Shown here: piece after piece, positions 34,930-46,752 of the stretch
How the letters are laid out: every line of letters begins with the position of its first letter
How positions within the stretch are numbered: position 1 is the first letter of the stretch
NCBI GenBank assembly: GCA_963281155.1
Contig: CAUJLY010000003.1
Coordinates: forward strand, 3,224,001-3,288,000
Source of the DNA: Rhabditophanes sp. KR3021
Taxonomy: Eukaryota; Nematoda; Chromadorea; Rhabditida; Alloionematidae
DNA length: 64,000 nucleotides
Direction: 5' to 3'
Made by a program: the position numbers and the translations under genes
The notes under the pieces: model-generated
Told to the model about the DNA's origin: nothing
Seen by the model: only the letters and a program-made list of their open reading frames with translations
Database searches by the model: none

Positions 34930-36012
34930 TTAAATTCCATTACTGAAGTCAACTGGTCCTTTGAAGTTCAGAGCACCAGGTCCTTTAAGTGTTGATTCTT
35001 CCTCTTCTTGGAATTTCTTTCTGGAGTCAATGTCAAATTTAGACAACAATGAAGACATACGATCTGGGTCAGCAGCATTAATTTGAATGAGCAAATTTTC
35101 AGCGAGTGCATTTTCCTTGTGCAATGATGCAAACGAAATATCAGGAGTTGGTGAAACATTTCTAGATGTTCTGCAGGAACCTTCGGGAGTTCTACCGAAA
35201 AATCTATAAATATCCTTCTTCCAATTTTTTACCTGAGTATCCCAGGAACGACGTGAATAGTTTAATAACTTATTCGGTGTGCTTGGATGGACTCCCTTTA
35301 CACGTTTTTTAAGCGGTACTTCTCTGATGTAGTCGAGGTACACTTCCTTTTCTTTAGCTTTTTCAAGCTCCTTGATTCGGCGTGCCATGATTTCTTTATT
35401 TTCGCACCAACCGAGTTTTGGCTCAACCCAACCTTCTTTCATTACAATTTGAAAATCATCATTACTATTTTGGGAAGCTCTTGAAGTTGGTCTGCTGTTA
35501 TTTTCGTTTCCCATATTAGGCTTTTTTCTTGGAGATCTTCTCAATTTTGAGGAATCATTATGCTTGTCAGATGAGACCGATGAGCATTTAACTTCAGCAT
35601 GTTTTCTCTTACGGTTGGTACTGTCGCCGGCTGTTTCTGAGGCCGCTTTTTCTGAGCCCTTTGCTGCTTTCAAGTAATTTGGAACAGAAGAGGAGTTTCT
35701 TTGTGGTGCCTTTTGCTTTCTATTTCTCGTCATCATACTCCCATCCATTGTAGTTTCATCAACGCCTAGGTCTTCATCTTTCGTTTGAATGCTTTCATCA
35801 TGGTAAGCGTTTTGGGCAATTTCTTCTTCTGCGCACAGATCAACCCAACTTACACCCATTAAATCATTATGCATGTTTTGAATTTTTTGATCCTCCGAAA
35901 TGGGTCTGTCACAGATGTTTGAGGATAAGTCTTTAGCGCTTTTCATTGGACTTTTTTTAATTGGTGACGATGTTTGGTGTTTGTTGGAGGAGCTTTTTTT
36001 AGTTGGGCTCAT
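34930..36012 (-). CDS. SLBP: Histone RNA stem-loop binding protein SLBP (360 aa, single exon)
   Basis: Binds the 3' stem-loop of replication-dependent histone mRNAs and controls their processing and translation. The RNA-binding domain lies near residues 210-270: YLDYIREVPLKKRVKGVHP, STPNKLLNYSRRSWDTQVK, then NWKKDIYRFF. It contains the family's TPNK and the YSRRSWD core. A VSWVDLCAEEE motif near residue 55, as in other animal SLBPs, and many SP/TP sites (MSPTKKSSS, SSPIKKSPMK) fit cell-cycle control. I chose the ATG at 36012 (MSPTKKSS) over one at 36135, because the extra 41 residues are hydrophobic and unlike the family. A histone-type stem-loop lies 182 bp upstream on the same strand. Confidence 0.92.
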   Translation of the reverse strand: MSPTKKSSSNKHQTSSPIKKSPMKSAKDLSSNICDRPISEDQKIQNMHNDLMGVSWVDLCAEEEIAQNAYHDESIQTKDEDLGVDETTMDGSMMTRNRKQKAPQRNSSSVPNYLKAAKGSEKAASETAGDSTNRKRKHAEVKCSSVSSDKHNDSSKLRRSPRKKPNMGNENNSRPTSRASQNSNDDFQIVMKEGWVEPKLGWCENKEIMARRIKELEKAKEKEVYLDYIREVPLKKRVKGVHPSTPNKLLNYSRRSWDTQVKNWKKDIYRFFGRTPEGSCRTSRNVSPTPDISFASLHKENALAENLLIQINAADPDRMSSLLSKFDIDSRKKFQEEEESTLKGPGALNFKGPVDFSNGI

Positions 36013-36193
36013 TGTGGAATATTTAAGAATGTCTATTAAAAAGTGGCTATTAGAAAGAGAGTAAAACAATGTTAGAGATAAAAAGATCGAGTTATCGAAG
36101 AGTATAAAAGGAGAATGGCGGCAAATGTAACACATACGATACGTTAATAGTAAAAGGAAATATGCAATTTATACAATCGAGAAATCATTTGAT

Positions 36194-36209
36194 AGTCCTG
36201 AAAAGGACT
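36194..36209 (-). ncRNA. Histone mRNA-type 3' stem-loop (H2B relic)
   Basis: On the minus strand AGTCCT-TTTC-AGGACT forms a perfect six-base-pair stem with a four-base TTTC loop, followed by ATCA. This is the exact architecture of the replication-dependent histone stem-loop. It begins 34 nt after the end of the H2B relic, a normal distance for a histone gene. Confidence 0.8.
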
Positions 36210-36242
36210 GGTGGGATATCAAATGAGATCAATTATGTTAAC

Positions 36243-36558
36243 CTATTTGGTTACAGCCTTAGTTACTTAGGAAACAGCGTGTTTAGCCGATTCCCCTCCA
36301 AACATAAGACGAATGGAAGGTTGAAGTCCTCCGTAAGAGATGGTGGACTTTTGGTGTGTTGGGCAAGTTTAAGAGCTTCTCCGGCGATTCTTTCAGAAAC
36401 ATCACTGCCAATGAGTTCATGATTGAGATAACCTTTAATGAGACGGCAGTATCTGGATGGACTTGCTTCAATACACCATATATATCGAGTAAGATTCCTT
36501 GTTGGCCTTTCTATTCCAAGACAAACAGTCTTAGTAGCTTAAACGGCTTTGGTGGCAT
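36243..36558 (-). pseudogene. Histone H2B relic
   Basis: From an ATG at 36558 (MPPKP) the minus strand shows H2B pieces in changing frames: KANKESYSIY, VLKQVHPDTAVSLKVISIMN, SERIAGEALKLAQHTKSP, LQPSIRLMFGGESAKHAVS, and finally TKAVTK. The order is colinear with H2B from the start of the histone fold to the C-terminal helix. At least three frameshifts and several stops break it. A TATAAAA on the same strand at 36626-36620 lies about 62 bp before the ATG, as in histone genes. Confidence 0.85.
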
Positions 36559-36809
36559 GATTGAGTGTAGTAAAATAAATGCATAAATACAAATGATAGT
36601 CTTTTTATAAATGCATTGCTTTTATACTAAAAGTAGATAGTGGTGGGTGGATCTATACAAATTTCCCGCATTTACTGACCTATTTATAGGCACACATATG
36701 AATGGTTAAGATAGACACTCGTGGATTAGAAGTGTAAGTATGTATATAAGAGATAGTTTATGCGTATTGTGTCTGAGTTTAACTCATACCAACGTATTCA
36801 AGTCAAAAC

Positions 36810-36990
36810 ATGTCTGAACGTGGAAGTGAGGAAAGTCAACATCAAGCGAGGCTGAGCATAAATCTTCATTGTATAAATGTAAACCACAAGAGAATCAACA
36901 CAGGCATCTTGAATTGAATTATTTAGTCTTGAATATTTCATCATATGTTTAATTAAAACATTTATCTTTTAGCAGCCTCTTTAGGACTAC
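36810..36990 (+). pseudogene. Histone H2A relic with decayed stem-loop
   Basis: Divergent from the H2B relic. The ATG at 36810 opens MSERGSEES (compare MSGRGK at H2A starts), then after a shift KSTSSEAE. After a large internal deletion, RHLEL resembles the RHLQL of the H2A C-terminal region (near 36919). The plus strand has TATATA at 36743-36748, 67 bp before the ATG, and AGCCTCTTTAGGACTACC at 36974-36991, which looks like a damaged copy of the stem-loop seen at the H2B relic. Each piece is weak alone; together with the divergent arrangement they are convincing. Confidence 0.55.
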
Positions 36991-37315
36991 CGAGTTCGTT
37001 TCTCTTGATCCTTCATTAAATTTTAAACAACCAAATAATATTTTTTAAACGTGATTAGTTGTTCATGTGCCCATCTCTTTTATTTCTTTAAAACATGTAT
37101 TTATGTAAAGGGTTGCAGATGGCAGACAACCATACGCAACAGTGTGCTTTAATGTGTATCTACATTTTTTGGCGCGTAAAATATCTACTTACACATCACA
37201 CGCATACTTTCTATCAGTGTTGTATTAACCAAAATTACGTGTGTGTGTATTACAATCGAGCAGGATGCGATCAGAGTTTATAAGGACACAAAAGAATTAT
37301 TTTTCAAAGATGACA

Positions 37316-37618
37316 TTACAAAGAAAGATTGATAACCCTAAAGAAGGGCTGATGGATAAAAGTGTTGTATATTGTGCACATATATACATGCAAATAATTA
37401 AGTGCGTCTCCGAGTATTCTTGTGACAAATTGTAAACCTTTTTGAATGATAGTTACTCCATTAGCATTAGTATCTTCAAAAAGACCAACAAGGAAAGCGT
37501 CGGCAGACTCTCGGGAAGTTATAACAGCTGAAGATTGAAATTTTGACGATGACTTTCCAAGTGTTGACTTATTTGAATTCGTGCTACTTGCAGTCTTCTT
37601 CCTGTTCGAATTAGTCAT
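37316..37618 (-). pseudogene. Histone H3 relic with internal deletion
   Basis: The minus strand from 37618 reads a tail-like RKKTASSTNSNKSTLGKSSS and jumps directly to KFQSSAVITSRESADAFLVG, LFEDTN, GVTIIQKGLQFVTRILGDAL. This is H3 from the alpha-2 helix to the C-terminus. The region between the K-S-T-G-G-K part of the tail and alpha-2 is missing, so the histone fold could not form. The frame stays open 30 codons beyond the normal H3 end. A TATA-like element (TTATAA) near 37669-37676 precedes it. Confidence 0.75.
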
Positions 37619-37943
37619 TATCTTGAAGGCTTCAAGTGAGGGCACTTTTTAAAGAAAATTACCGTTCCTTATAAACTCTGTAATTCAAATGTTGCTTTTA
37701 AGTATTCTATTACAAAATATGTATGAATTTATTTCAATATCATTTTAAAATTAGTCGTAAATATTGTTTCAAAGAAGTCATCTTAATGATTGTATATGTT
37801 TAATTTAGGGAACTTTTTTGTCTACTTGAAAATCTTGACAAGAATGAATTGGTAGTATAGATATTCGCAATTCAAAATGTTATATATTTTTAATTGGCAA
37901 TCATTCGCTAAACGTCTCAACTTAATTTACTCATTATATTGAA

Positions 37944-39721
37944 ATGGATCAGAAAAAATTAAGGAAACAAATTTTGAAAGTTTTAGGACAAGTGAATAAA
38001 CACAATAATGAAATTGAATTGTCACCAGTTCCAACAAAGGTAATACCGGACATCATCTTCCAATTAATTATTTTCTGATTTAGTTTCTTGTTGTAGGCAA
38101 TACTTCCATTTCATGTGGAGTCAGTTACGACGACTTAGAAGAAATATTTACTAAATTTGATGCTGGTGTGAATTTTATAGTGTATCCAGCAGGAAGAAGC
38201 TACTCATTTGTCATCTTCACAAATTGTGAAAACGCTACCACCGCCTTGCAACAAATTCAAGGAACAATTCCGGACACATTAAAGAAATACGATAAAACAT
38301 TTGTTCCATTTATCGGTTCGTATGTCAAATCCATCCCTAAGGAAATATTCAATCAAAATAAGCTGTTCCCAACTGGGATGAAAATAGTAAAAGACTTTAT
38401 TAATGAAAAGGATAGTGAGGAGTTGATTAAATATATTGAACAGTTGGCTGAAAAGGATGGAAACACACTCAAAAACAGGACTGTCTTGCATTTTGGTTAC
38501 AAATTTAACTATGACTCAAATTGTGCCCTAGAGCAAGCAACACCTATTCCACCACAATTGGAAGCATTAATTCGGAAACTAATTTTTGGAAAAGTACTAA
38601 ACGGCCAGATTCCTGATCAAATTACCATAAATATTTATGAAGAAAATCAAGGAATACCGTTTCACGTTGATACGCATTCTGCTTTTGGAAATCAAATATT
38701 ATCACTAAGCTTATTATCAGATGTTGTGATGCAGTTTAAGGATTGCACCAATCCAGCAATTATGCGAGATGTTTTGTTGGATAAGAATTGTTTATTAGTA
38801 ATGGAAGAAGACTCTAGATATAAATGGAAGCATGGCATCTTAAGTAGGAAGTATGATATCAATCCTATAACAAATAGAATAGTAAAAAGGCAAAAAAGAA
38901 TCTCCATCACATTTCGGAAAGTCCAGAGCACAAAGTGTGAGTGCAAATTCATAGAGTATTGCGACTGGGACAGAAATGGGGAAATGGCAATTCCTGCAGA
39001 TGATAAGAAAGGGAAGCACCTGGAGAGTACGTATGTTCAAGAAGTTTATGAAAATATTGCTGATCATTTTGATGAAACCAGGTATTCTCAGTGGAAGGCA
39101 GTCAGTAATTTCATAGATGGTTTAGCGCCTTATTCTGTATTACTTGATTTGGGTTGTGGGAATGGGAAATATTTGATAAGAGAAGACAATTTGATCAAAA
39201 TTGGGAGTGATTTGTGTTTTAATCTTTGCCGGATTGCTAGTAAAAAGAAATGCGACGTGGTGCAAGGAGATATTTTGAATTTGCCATTTAAACATGATTT
39301 AGCTGATGCAGTCATTTCAATCGCAGTAATTCACCATATGTCGACGGAAGCCAGAAGAATACAAGCCTTCCAGCAATTAGCAAACGTTCTAAAAGTCGGA
39401 GGAAGAGGCTGCGTTACTGTTTGGGCAATGGATCAAAAAGCGTCTCAATATGAAATAATGAGATCGAATAAAGACGAGGAGGAGGAAACAATAAGTGATT
39501 GTTCGCTATTAAGAGTTCACAATGGAAAGCAATTTAGTCAGCAAGATATGTTGGTCCCTTGGCAAAAGGATAAAACAGGAGAGCAGCAATTCTTACGGTA
39601 TTATCACATGTTTGTTGAAGGAGAATTGGAAAAACTAGTGAATAAGGTTGATGGACTCGAAGTCATTGAAGTTATCTTAGAGCAAGGAAATTATATTGTT
39701 ACCTTTCAGAAAAATTGTTAA
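37944..39721 (+). CDS. ALKBH8: ALKBH8: tRNA wobble-uridine methyltransferase/dioxygenase (2 exons, 577 aa)
   Basis: Makes and hydroxylates the mcm5U wobble modification of tRNA. Exons are 37944-38039 and 38084-39721, totalling 1734 nt. Three domains are in the family's order. The RRM begins at the exon junction (FLVVGNTSISCGVSYDDLEE, then YPAGRSYSFVIF). The Fe(II)/2-oxoglutarate dioxygenase has the H-x-D in GIPFHVDTHSAFG (near residue 226), the distal His in WKHGILSRKYD (near 282) and the 2OG Arg in KRISITFRKV. A Cys/His zinc cluster (KCECKFIEYCDWD) then leads into an AdoMet methyltransferase with LLDLGCGNGKYL (near 384), DVVQGDILNLPF and ISIAVIHHMST. All key residues are present. The acceptor at 38083 was chosen over a later TAG at 38096 because only it restores the RRM. 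Confidence 0.93.
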
Positions 39722-39993
39722 TTTTGTTGTTATTGATCTTTTGCAAAATAAATTTAATGATATGTCCAATTTATAGTATTTCAGTTACAAACTTCTAATC
39801 GGAATGAGTTGACAGCACGTACAAAAATAAAAAATACTGATCAGCTAGACCTACTACACCGAGTGCTTTACCTATAACAGCATATGGTATCATCATTATT
39901 TTCTCAGAGTCACATAACGAAAACATGTGTCGATTTTGAGAAGGTTTCAAAGTAAAATTATACTTCATTTGAAATAATATACTGCCGAATAAA

Positions 39994-40516
39994 ATGGTTA
40001 CAATGTATTCTGCTCATGTAATTACTACGATCTTGATTACCCTATTGTCCCCAGTTGCATCTATACCCGATTATAATGTGGATACAACTAACGATTCAAT
40101 CCAAAATATCTCAGATGTAGTTATTTCTAATGCCAACACAACTAAAGCTCCAACATCGATCGTACAAGACGGAATTACTTCTAATATCACTATTACCAAC
40201 TTACCCGGATTTGTTTCTGAAAATAATCAATTGTCAAAGAAGGAGATTAAAACGCCCTATATAAAGGAGCCCATTTATGATGATTCAATTGTAAAAAAGA
40301 ACAACGATTCGGTTGTAAGAAACAATGATGTAAGTTAATGTTATGTCTTAATTAAAATATTCCTTCTAGAAAGTAACCACAACGTATGTTGATAGTAACG
40401 TATCAACAATAAATCTTTTACTTAATAGATCACCATGGATTGTAACAAGCATTCTTATTATTACCATCATTTTTATTTTTATTACAATTTTGAATGTCTA
40501 TTTGAAGGCATTCTGA
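39994..40516 (+). CDS. Small single-pass membrane protein with Ser/Thr/Asn-rich ectodomain (2 exons, 160 aa)
   Basis: Exons are 39994-40329 and 40370-40516, totalling 483 nt. A signal peptide (MYSAHVITTILITLLSPVAS) is followed by a polar ectodomain with many N-x-S/T sites (ISDVVISNANTT, SNITITNLPG). A single transmembrane helix (IVTSILIITIIFIFITIL) lies near the C-terminus with a tiny tail. No family is recognised. The second ATG (40003) may be the true start. Composition suggests a heavily glycosylated surface protein. Confidence 0.6.
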
Positions 40517-41078
40517 ATTTTTGTTTATTGATATTTTACACTTTATTCTTAATTTCTTTATTTTAATAAATTATCTTAATAAAGCTATTTTTCTAAAACT
40601 TATATATTGAGGCAGATGGGAAACAAAACGGACGATTCTGGACTTGAAAAAAGACAACGTTATGATGAAACGAAGAAAGAAATCCTCACTGCTTCGAATA
40701 AGTTTTACTGAGCTGCCAATAATGTCAATAGAGCTTTCGAACTTTATAAAAGGAAGGAAAGGGACAATATTTTGAGATGGTCTTCGGAAAACAGTAGGTA
40801 GAAAAACGGGGATTATATTCGTGTTGTTCTTCATTAATTTATTGTTTATTTCATTTTATCTTTAATTTTATAATAAAAATTTATTCAACAAATATATATT
40901 TCATTTTAAAAAGCTCTAATTCATAGAGGACTTAAAAACTGCCCCGTATCCCATGCAAATGGTAATATTGAATCTAAAATATAATCTGCATCGTGTAAAC
41001 AATTAATAGAAATAACTTAATCTTTAATAAGCGTTTTGTAGCTAAAGAGATAATAGGTTCCAGCCTACTAGTAATAAC

Positions 41079-44000
41079 TTATTTTAAAAGTTGGGCATAA
41101 CTTTTTTTGACACTTGTTTCATCAATACTCGAATTAGTGCTATCCTTTCGTGATCCGGAAACCATTTCAGTGAAGGTAGGGGTATCTTTGGAGAGTCTTC
41201 TTTTGGAAAAACTAGCAAGATCTGGCTTCAGGTCCCTTTCACACAATGTCGGAAATTCACCTTCGTTAAAGTTGTATTTTACTGAAGATGGTGGGGAAAA
41301 CTTTGTTTGAATAATACATTCTACAGGCGATGATCTCATTTCTTTGACAGCTGGTACATCTTGAATCACTGCAACTGAATTAACTTGTTTAAGCTCTTTA
41401 TTTTTTGTTTCATCACTCAATAATACATTACTATTTTCTTCGTTTTTGCCAACTTGTACATCATCAATTAATTTTTCTTCTACTTTCTCTATTGTTGGGG
41501 ATGACATTTTGGAAGATATGTCATGCAAATGAGTATGATTGTTAATTTGATTTTCAACGATTCTGCTAATTTCTTCTTTGATATTTATATGTTCAATGCT
41601 ATTATCATTCTGTGCGACATCAACATATTCGTCATTTTGGTAATAATATCTGGGATTGTGCATTTCATCAGCATAATCTTCTCTCACAATTTTTGGAATT
41701 GGAGATTTGCGATGTTGATATGGTGCGTTTTGGTAGTAATGTTGATTAATCTGCATTTGCTTCTTTTGATAGTATAGGTGATAATTTTGATCGAATCCTT
41801 CTTTTAATTGATTAGGACTTCTTCGATGATAACTAGAAAAATATATTAAGTACTGACAACCCCAAATTACCTCATTCTTTGATCAGGATTCATACTAGGA
41901 ACACGACCATAATAATTGTCTTTGGTGGTATATCCCTCGTCATGGTAATTATTTTTGTCATGCTTGTAATTATCGGAACTTCGGTGATAATTATGACTTC
42001 CATTGCCACTTCCGTTGCTATTTCTTCTATAATTAGTGCTTTCCAAAACAGATAAGTTACAGCCATTAGCATTGTTGTTATTTGATTGTTTGGGAAGAGA
42101 ACTACCGTTTGCATATTTAGACACTGCATTGTATTTCTTTGTTCCTACATTAGCCATACCTTCATTTGACAGACGACTCTTGCTGTGTTGAAAAGCTCCA
42201 GACATTGTTGTATTAATGGGGTTTGTTGTGTTTGTAATATGATTGGATGTCATTCGTCCATTTGTATGAGATGCAGTTGAATTTGTGTTTATTGAAAGTG
42301 GCTTTATTTGGCCGTAATTGTTTTCATGACTTATTCCATTACCATAATTGTTGTTAGGATAATTTTGTTTAGGGGAGTGTGAATTTCTGTTATACTGCTG
42401 CACACTGCCAGAGCTTTGGAAAGTTTTTCCCGTTCTTGAATTGGTCATAGGTGTCAAGTTATTACTGCCATAATTAAGTGGCTTAACAGGAATAGGCTTG
42501 AAGTGAGTGCTCTCTTGTCTAGGTTGAAAAAAGTCCTTAAGTACAAATTTGTTTTGCTGCCCATCTTCAGGCTTCTTGTCTTTGTCTGGTTTGTAAACTG
42601 AAATTGCGGTGTAGCCTTGATTGCCCAATACGATTCCGAGATCAAATGCACCATTCGTTTTGGATCTTGTTAGTTCTGGCCCTAAAATTTAACAAGCATT
42701 ATAAAAAACATAGCATCGTTCACAATATTTACTACAATTTGTAAATGACGTTACAAAGAATGTTGATAAACAGATGCGTAAAAAATATATTATTTATAGC
42801 TTTTTCGACTTTGTATTAATAAACATGAAAAATACCTACCTTGCACAAAAGAACGGGACATTTCCTTTTCGTAGTGATTATAGACATTCCGCAAGTTAAC
42901 ATTCAAGTTGGTTACGGCCATTTGATTGTTGTTTGTTGAGAGGGCGCTATCAAGAATATGTACCGTGCCATTGCTAAATTTCTTCGCAAAAATGTATCCC
43001 TCGGGTGATGGATTGTTGATAGAAAATTCAGGCTTATTTTCGTTGGTTTGATAGTCGGAGATGGAATTAGATGATGTTGATAATTTTGATGAATTGGAAT
43101 TTTCAGTTGGCGATTTTGACGAAGGAGGAATTGAGTCTAAAATTACTGGGATATTAGGCTTAATCCGCACCGATATACTCTTATTTCTATCCTTTGTACT
43201 TTCCTTAATTTTTCCTACCGCTTTTAGACAGTCCTTTTCATTTTCAAATGTTATGTACCAACTGTTATTTACTTTCTTTTGGATGTTCTTCCATTTAGGG
43301 CCATTTTTCAAGAATTCTCTGACAGTCTGTAAATATATAATTAACTACAATTTAATTTTAACAAAACGACCTCTTCTCCTTCAGCTTCTGCTAAATCTTG
43401 AATAATAATAGTATTTCTTGCGCTTCCTGCTTTTCCTGGCCTCACTTTTTCCCCATCCTCATCCAATTGAAGGAATGTTGAATCTCTAAGAGCACTCACA
43501 ATAGTTGCCATGTCAGCATTCATAGATTGGATTTTTTTGAAAGTAGCAAGAACAGATAAGGGAACAAATTGATTGGCATCCATTTGACTTTTTAAATAAA
43601 TGTCATTAACTAAATTGGCAGGTGAAAAATAAAATTCGATTTGAATTCTCAACTTCTCTTTGAAAGAGAGTTTGGAATCGTTGTTACCATTGGCAAGAGT
43701 GACTTTGCTCAATTCTTCTGCTTCAACTTTCTGGGCGTAAGCGTGTTGTTCTGCTAGAAATGCTTCACCGGTCAAATCCATTTCCGTTAGTAATGCAGGA
43801 GTATACCACCATGGGTGAAATGGAAATGGCGGTATGTCCTCTTCAACAGCCGATCCACCACCACTTTCTTCAAACTCTTCTAATTTCGTCTTCAAATCTT
43901 TGCTCCTATTCTCAGACACATCCTCTCTTGTGGTCTAAAACAGATGGATAACAAAATAATAAAAACAGAATTTAATTAAACAAATTCTTTCTTCTATAAA

Positions 44001-44086
44001 GAACATACCTTTTTAATGATATAGCAACGCATTGGATTTTCGGAAACATAATAAAAAGAATCGCTTAATTTAGTTGATGCACTCAT
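41079..44086 (-). CDS. La-related protein of the LARP4/4B type (5 exons, 897 aa)
   Basis: Cytoplasmic mRNA-binding, poly(A)-associated translation and stability factor family. Exons are 44086-44009, 43934-43371, 43326-42840, 42681-41871 and 41832-41079, totalling 2694 nt. The La motif (near residues 115-195) reads FKEKLRIQIEFYFSPANLV, DIYLKSQMDANQFVPLSVLA and FLQLDEDGEKVRPG. The RRM follows (TVREFLKNGPKWKNIQ, NSWYITFENEKDCLKAVG) and matches LARP4 rather than LARP1 or LARP7. The C-half is Asn/Ser-rich low complexity, with a FNEGEFPTLC segment near the end. Human LARP4 is shorter; this one has an extended Asn-rich region. Confidence 0.88.
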
Positions 44087-45684
44087 TTGAATTTCTGAAA
44101 TTATAAACAATTACATAAATGGTAGTCTTCTTTGCGAATGAGGCCGTCGTCTCATTATTACTAGTAAAAATAAATTATTCGCGGAAAATAGTGATCGCAA
44201 GAATGTTGCTACGGATATGCTCAAAATAAGCATACTGTTGAGAGTGTAACTAATTTAAAAAACTAAGCCATTAATCTCCATTTAGTTGTCTTAGATATAG
44301 GCGGAAGTATGGCAAGAGTTGAAACATGAAGACACACTCACTGACTTCACAAAAGCGTAGTAATATCAGTCCTCATTTAACTTTGAAAGGCAAAGGACCA
44401 TGAAATTTTTTCCTGGTATCAAACAAACATGTATATAAATAAATATCAAAAAATATTCTTTTATTTTGGCTTGACCTATTTTCCTATCTACACCCCAATT
44501 TATGGATGCTTAAGGATAAAACAATTCACATTAATATCAACCAAATTATGTGCATCAATTTTAAAAAATGTTATATCAATACCGACCAATTGATATTTAA
44601 CATAAATACTAAACCGATTTATAATTGACAATTTTTTGCAAACATAATTATAAATTATGACAAAATTATTAAGCCAAAAATATAATTCCTTAAAAAAATG
44701 TGACAAACCAAAAAAAGAATCATGGCGCAAAAGGAAGAACGAATGGTAAGACTGGAATGTGTTTACACTACGTCACTCTTTCAAATATACATTCTGTGGC
44801 CATATGACTCGGCTTCACAACAAAAATTCTTTTATAATAATGATAAGAGCGATACGTGTGTTGTGGATAGCAAAAAATAACAAAAAATTATAATCAGCCA
44901 TTAGAAATGTCATTTCTGGTCCGTATACTTATAAACTTTCAGTGTTAATACAATGACGTTATTCTTACATAACAAATTCAATTTAAATATTCAAAATTTT
45001 ATCATCAAGCACACTATTATGCTAAAATTATTATCGTTCTAACAAAACATTGAAACAAAGCATATTTCTTTTAAAACTACATTTCAAAAGCAGACCGAAT
45101 ACATTTTAAAATAAAGAATAGCCGATTGCATGTTTCAATTGACTATTAAAAATATATAATACCACATCAAAATAAAAATACAAATTTACACCGTTCCTGC
45201 CTTTTAAGCTGCATGCTTAAATTCACCTTTACAAAGGACAAAAAATAAACAACGTCACAATATATTAGTGGTGGTGGAGAGCATGTGTCTTTTTGCCTTT
45301 CTATTCGGAATGATAAGACATTAATAATGTTGTCTTGCATGCATGTACATTATTTGACTGCTTCTCTTTAATACGACAAAAAATGTTTCACCAAAGGAAT
45401 TATAAAATAAAACATTAAAATATGGATATTAATTTTTGGATATCATGTTCTTACCAATTTATTTCCAAACAGTACTATAAATCTTCTCGTAATTAAGGTG
45501 GGTACTTTATCTTAACAAGAATGTTTCATACTACGTACCAACAACGTTGTCTAGCTTTTTTGGTGCCAATTTAAAAGTAATAAAAGATTGTTTCCTTGCA
45601 TTTTGGGAGTCAGTTTAAAACCAAGCAATTATTCAAATTAATTGCACATCATCATTACACTAGATTGATAATTGAGGCTACAAA
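44087..45684. other. Intergenic AT-rich region between divergent genes
   Basis: About 1.6 kb between the starts of the LARP4-like and SLD2-like genes. Short ORFs (for example near 44500-44730) have no domain or splice support. It should hold both promoters. I see no RNA gene or mobile element. Confidence 0.5.
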
Positions 45685-46752
45685 ATGGATAATATTTTGG
45701 CTAAATGGCAGGGAGAATTCAAGGCAGTTTATGGGAGAGGTCCTAAAAAAGAAGACTATACTATTGCTCCTGCCCCAGTTAAAAGTAGGTTTTTTAGCTA
45801 AAATTTTCATAAATAATTTTGTATTTAGAATTGTATGATGACAAATTGGGAAATAATAGAATAAAGAGACAAGTTAAGAGAAAACATATTGACGAAGAAC
45901 AACGAGTAGTAAATTTGCCCGAATGTTACAACATACGCCAAGATACTTCCGAACCATCCATAAAAAGGCCAAAACAAGATGTAAAGGATGATTTCAAATT
46001 AGAAGACATCAAAGAAAATAATGTATTATCAGAACATTCATCGCCAGATAGAAGGTGGGGCTTGCCATTGAATTCGAAAACATTATTAATGAGAACACCG
46101 GTCATGAGTAGAGTAAGAGAAGATACGGCAGAGGCACCTCCAACTCCATCTCCAAACAAAAAGTTTACTTCCCGAAAGCAAGGTAGAAATTTGACCAAAT
46201 TATATGCCAACATCAATCTTATGTTGGATTCTCCAAAGAAGGCTCCTGAATCAGGTAGGTTAGATATGTCAGATGTTGTTAGATATTTAGTCAGTTATTT
46301 GTTTGAAAAGCTACTGAATAGACATTTATTTGTGGATGCTGAATAACCAGCTTTCAAAGAAGATATTTAATCGTTTTCATTTATTTTTAGATGGCGACGC
46401 AAACTTAACTATATCTGATGGGCAGAAAAATGAAACAGAATACGATGGACAAGAAGATGGTGGTGTGGGGGTTGGTGACGAATTTGGTAATGAGTGTAAT
46501 GACGTTGCCCCCACTTCTTCTTCCGAAGGGCTAACACTGAAAGAAAAGCAAGATTTACATAGGTTAGAATTGACAGCAGCCGCAGCTCCCAAAAACAAAA
46601 CAATTAACAAAAAGAGCAAAGCGAATACTAATTTTGTTAAATTAAACATGAGAAAGAAAAGTTTCGTTAAAACGTCATCTGCCCGTTCGAAGTTTCAAAA
46701 ATTTAGAAACAACAAAAAGGGTGGTGGTGGGTGGAGAAAGAAAGCAAATTAA
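45685..46752 (+). CDS. SLD2 / RecQL4 N-terminal-like DNA replication initiation factor (3 exons, 295 aa)
   Basis: Sld2 (DRC1) is phosphorylated by CDK and helps assemble the CMG helicase; animal RECQL4 carries an Sld2-like N-terminus. Exons are 45685-45784, 45829-46254 and 46391-46752, totalling 888 nt. Family signs are an N-terminal ILAKWQGEFKAVYGRGPKKE motif with a downstream APAPVKKLYDDK, matching the W..F....G..P...D...P element, several CDK-type TP/SP sites (LMRTPVMSR, PPTPSPNKK, LDSPKKAP), and the C-terminal NFVKLNMRKKSFVK followed by a Gly/Lys-rich GGGGWRKKAN tail, which corresponds to the conserved block after the Sld2 domain. No helicase domain follows, so it is a stand-alone Sld2. 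Confidence 0.75.

Noticed and set aside
36012..36135. Upstream ATG at 36135 for SLBP
   Set aside because: The added 41 residues are hydrophobic and unlike SLBP; MSPTKKSS at 36012 is a more natural start.
37081..37300. A histone H4 relic between the H2A and H3 relics
   Set aside because: I looked on both strands for H4 motifs and found none I could defend.
40571..40834. Minus-strand 87-codon ORF
   Set aside because: No recognised motif, no splice partner, and it overlaps the 3' flank of the small membrane-protein gene; probably chance.
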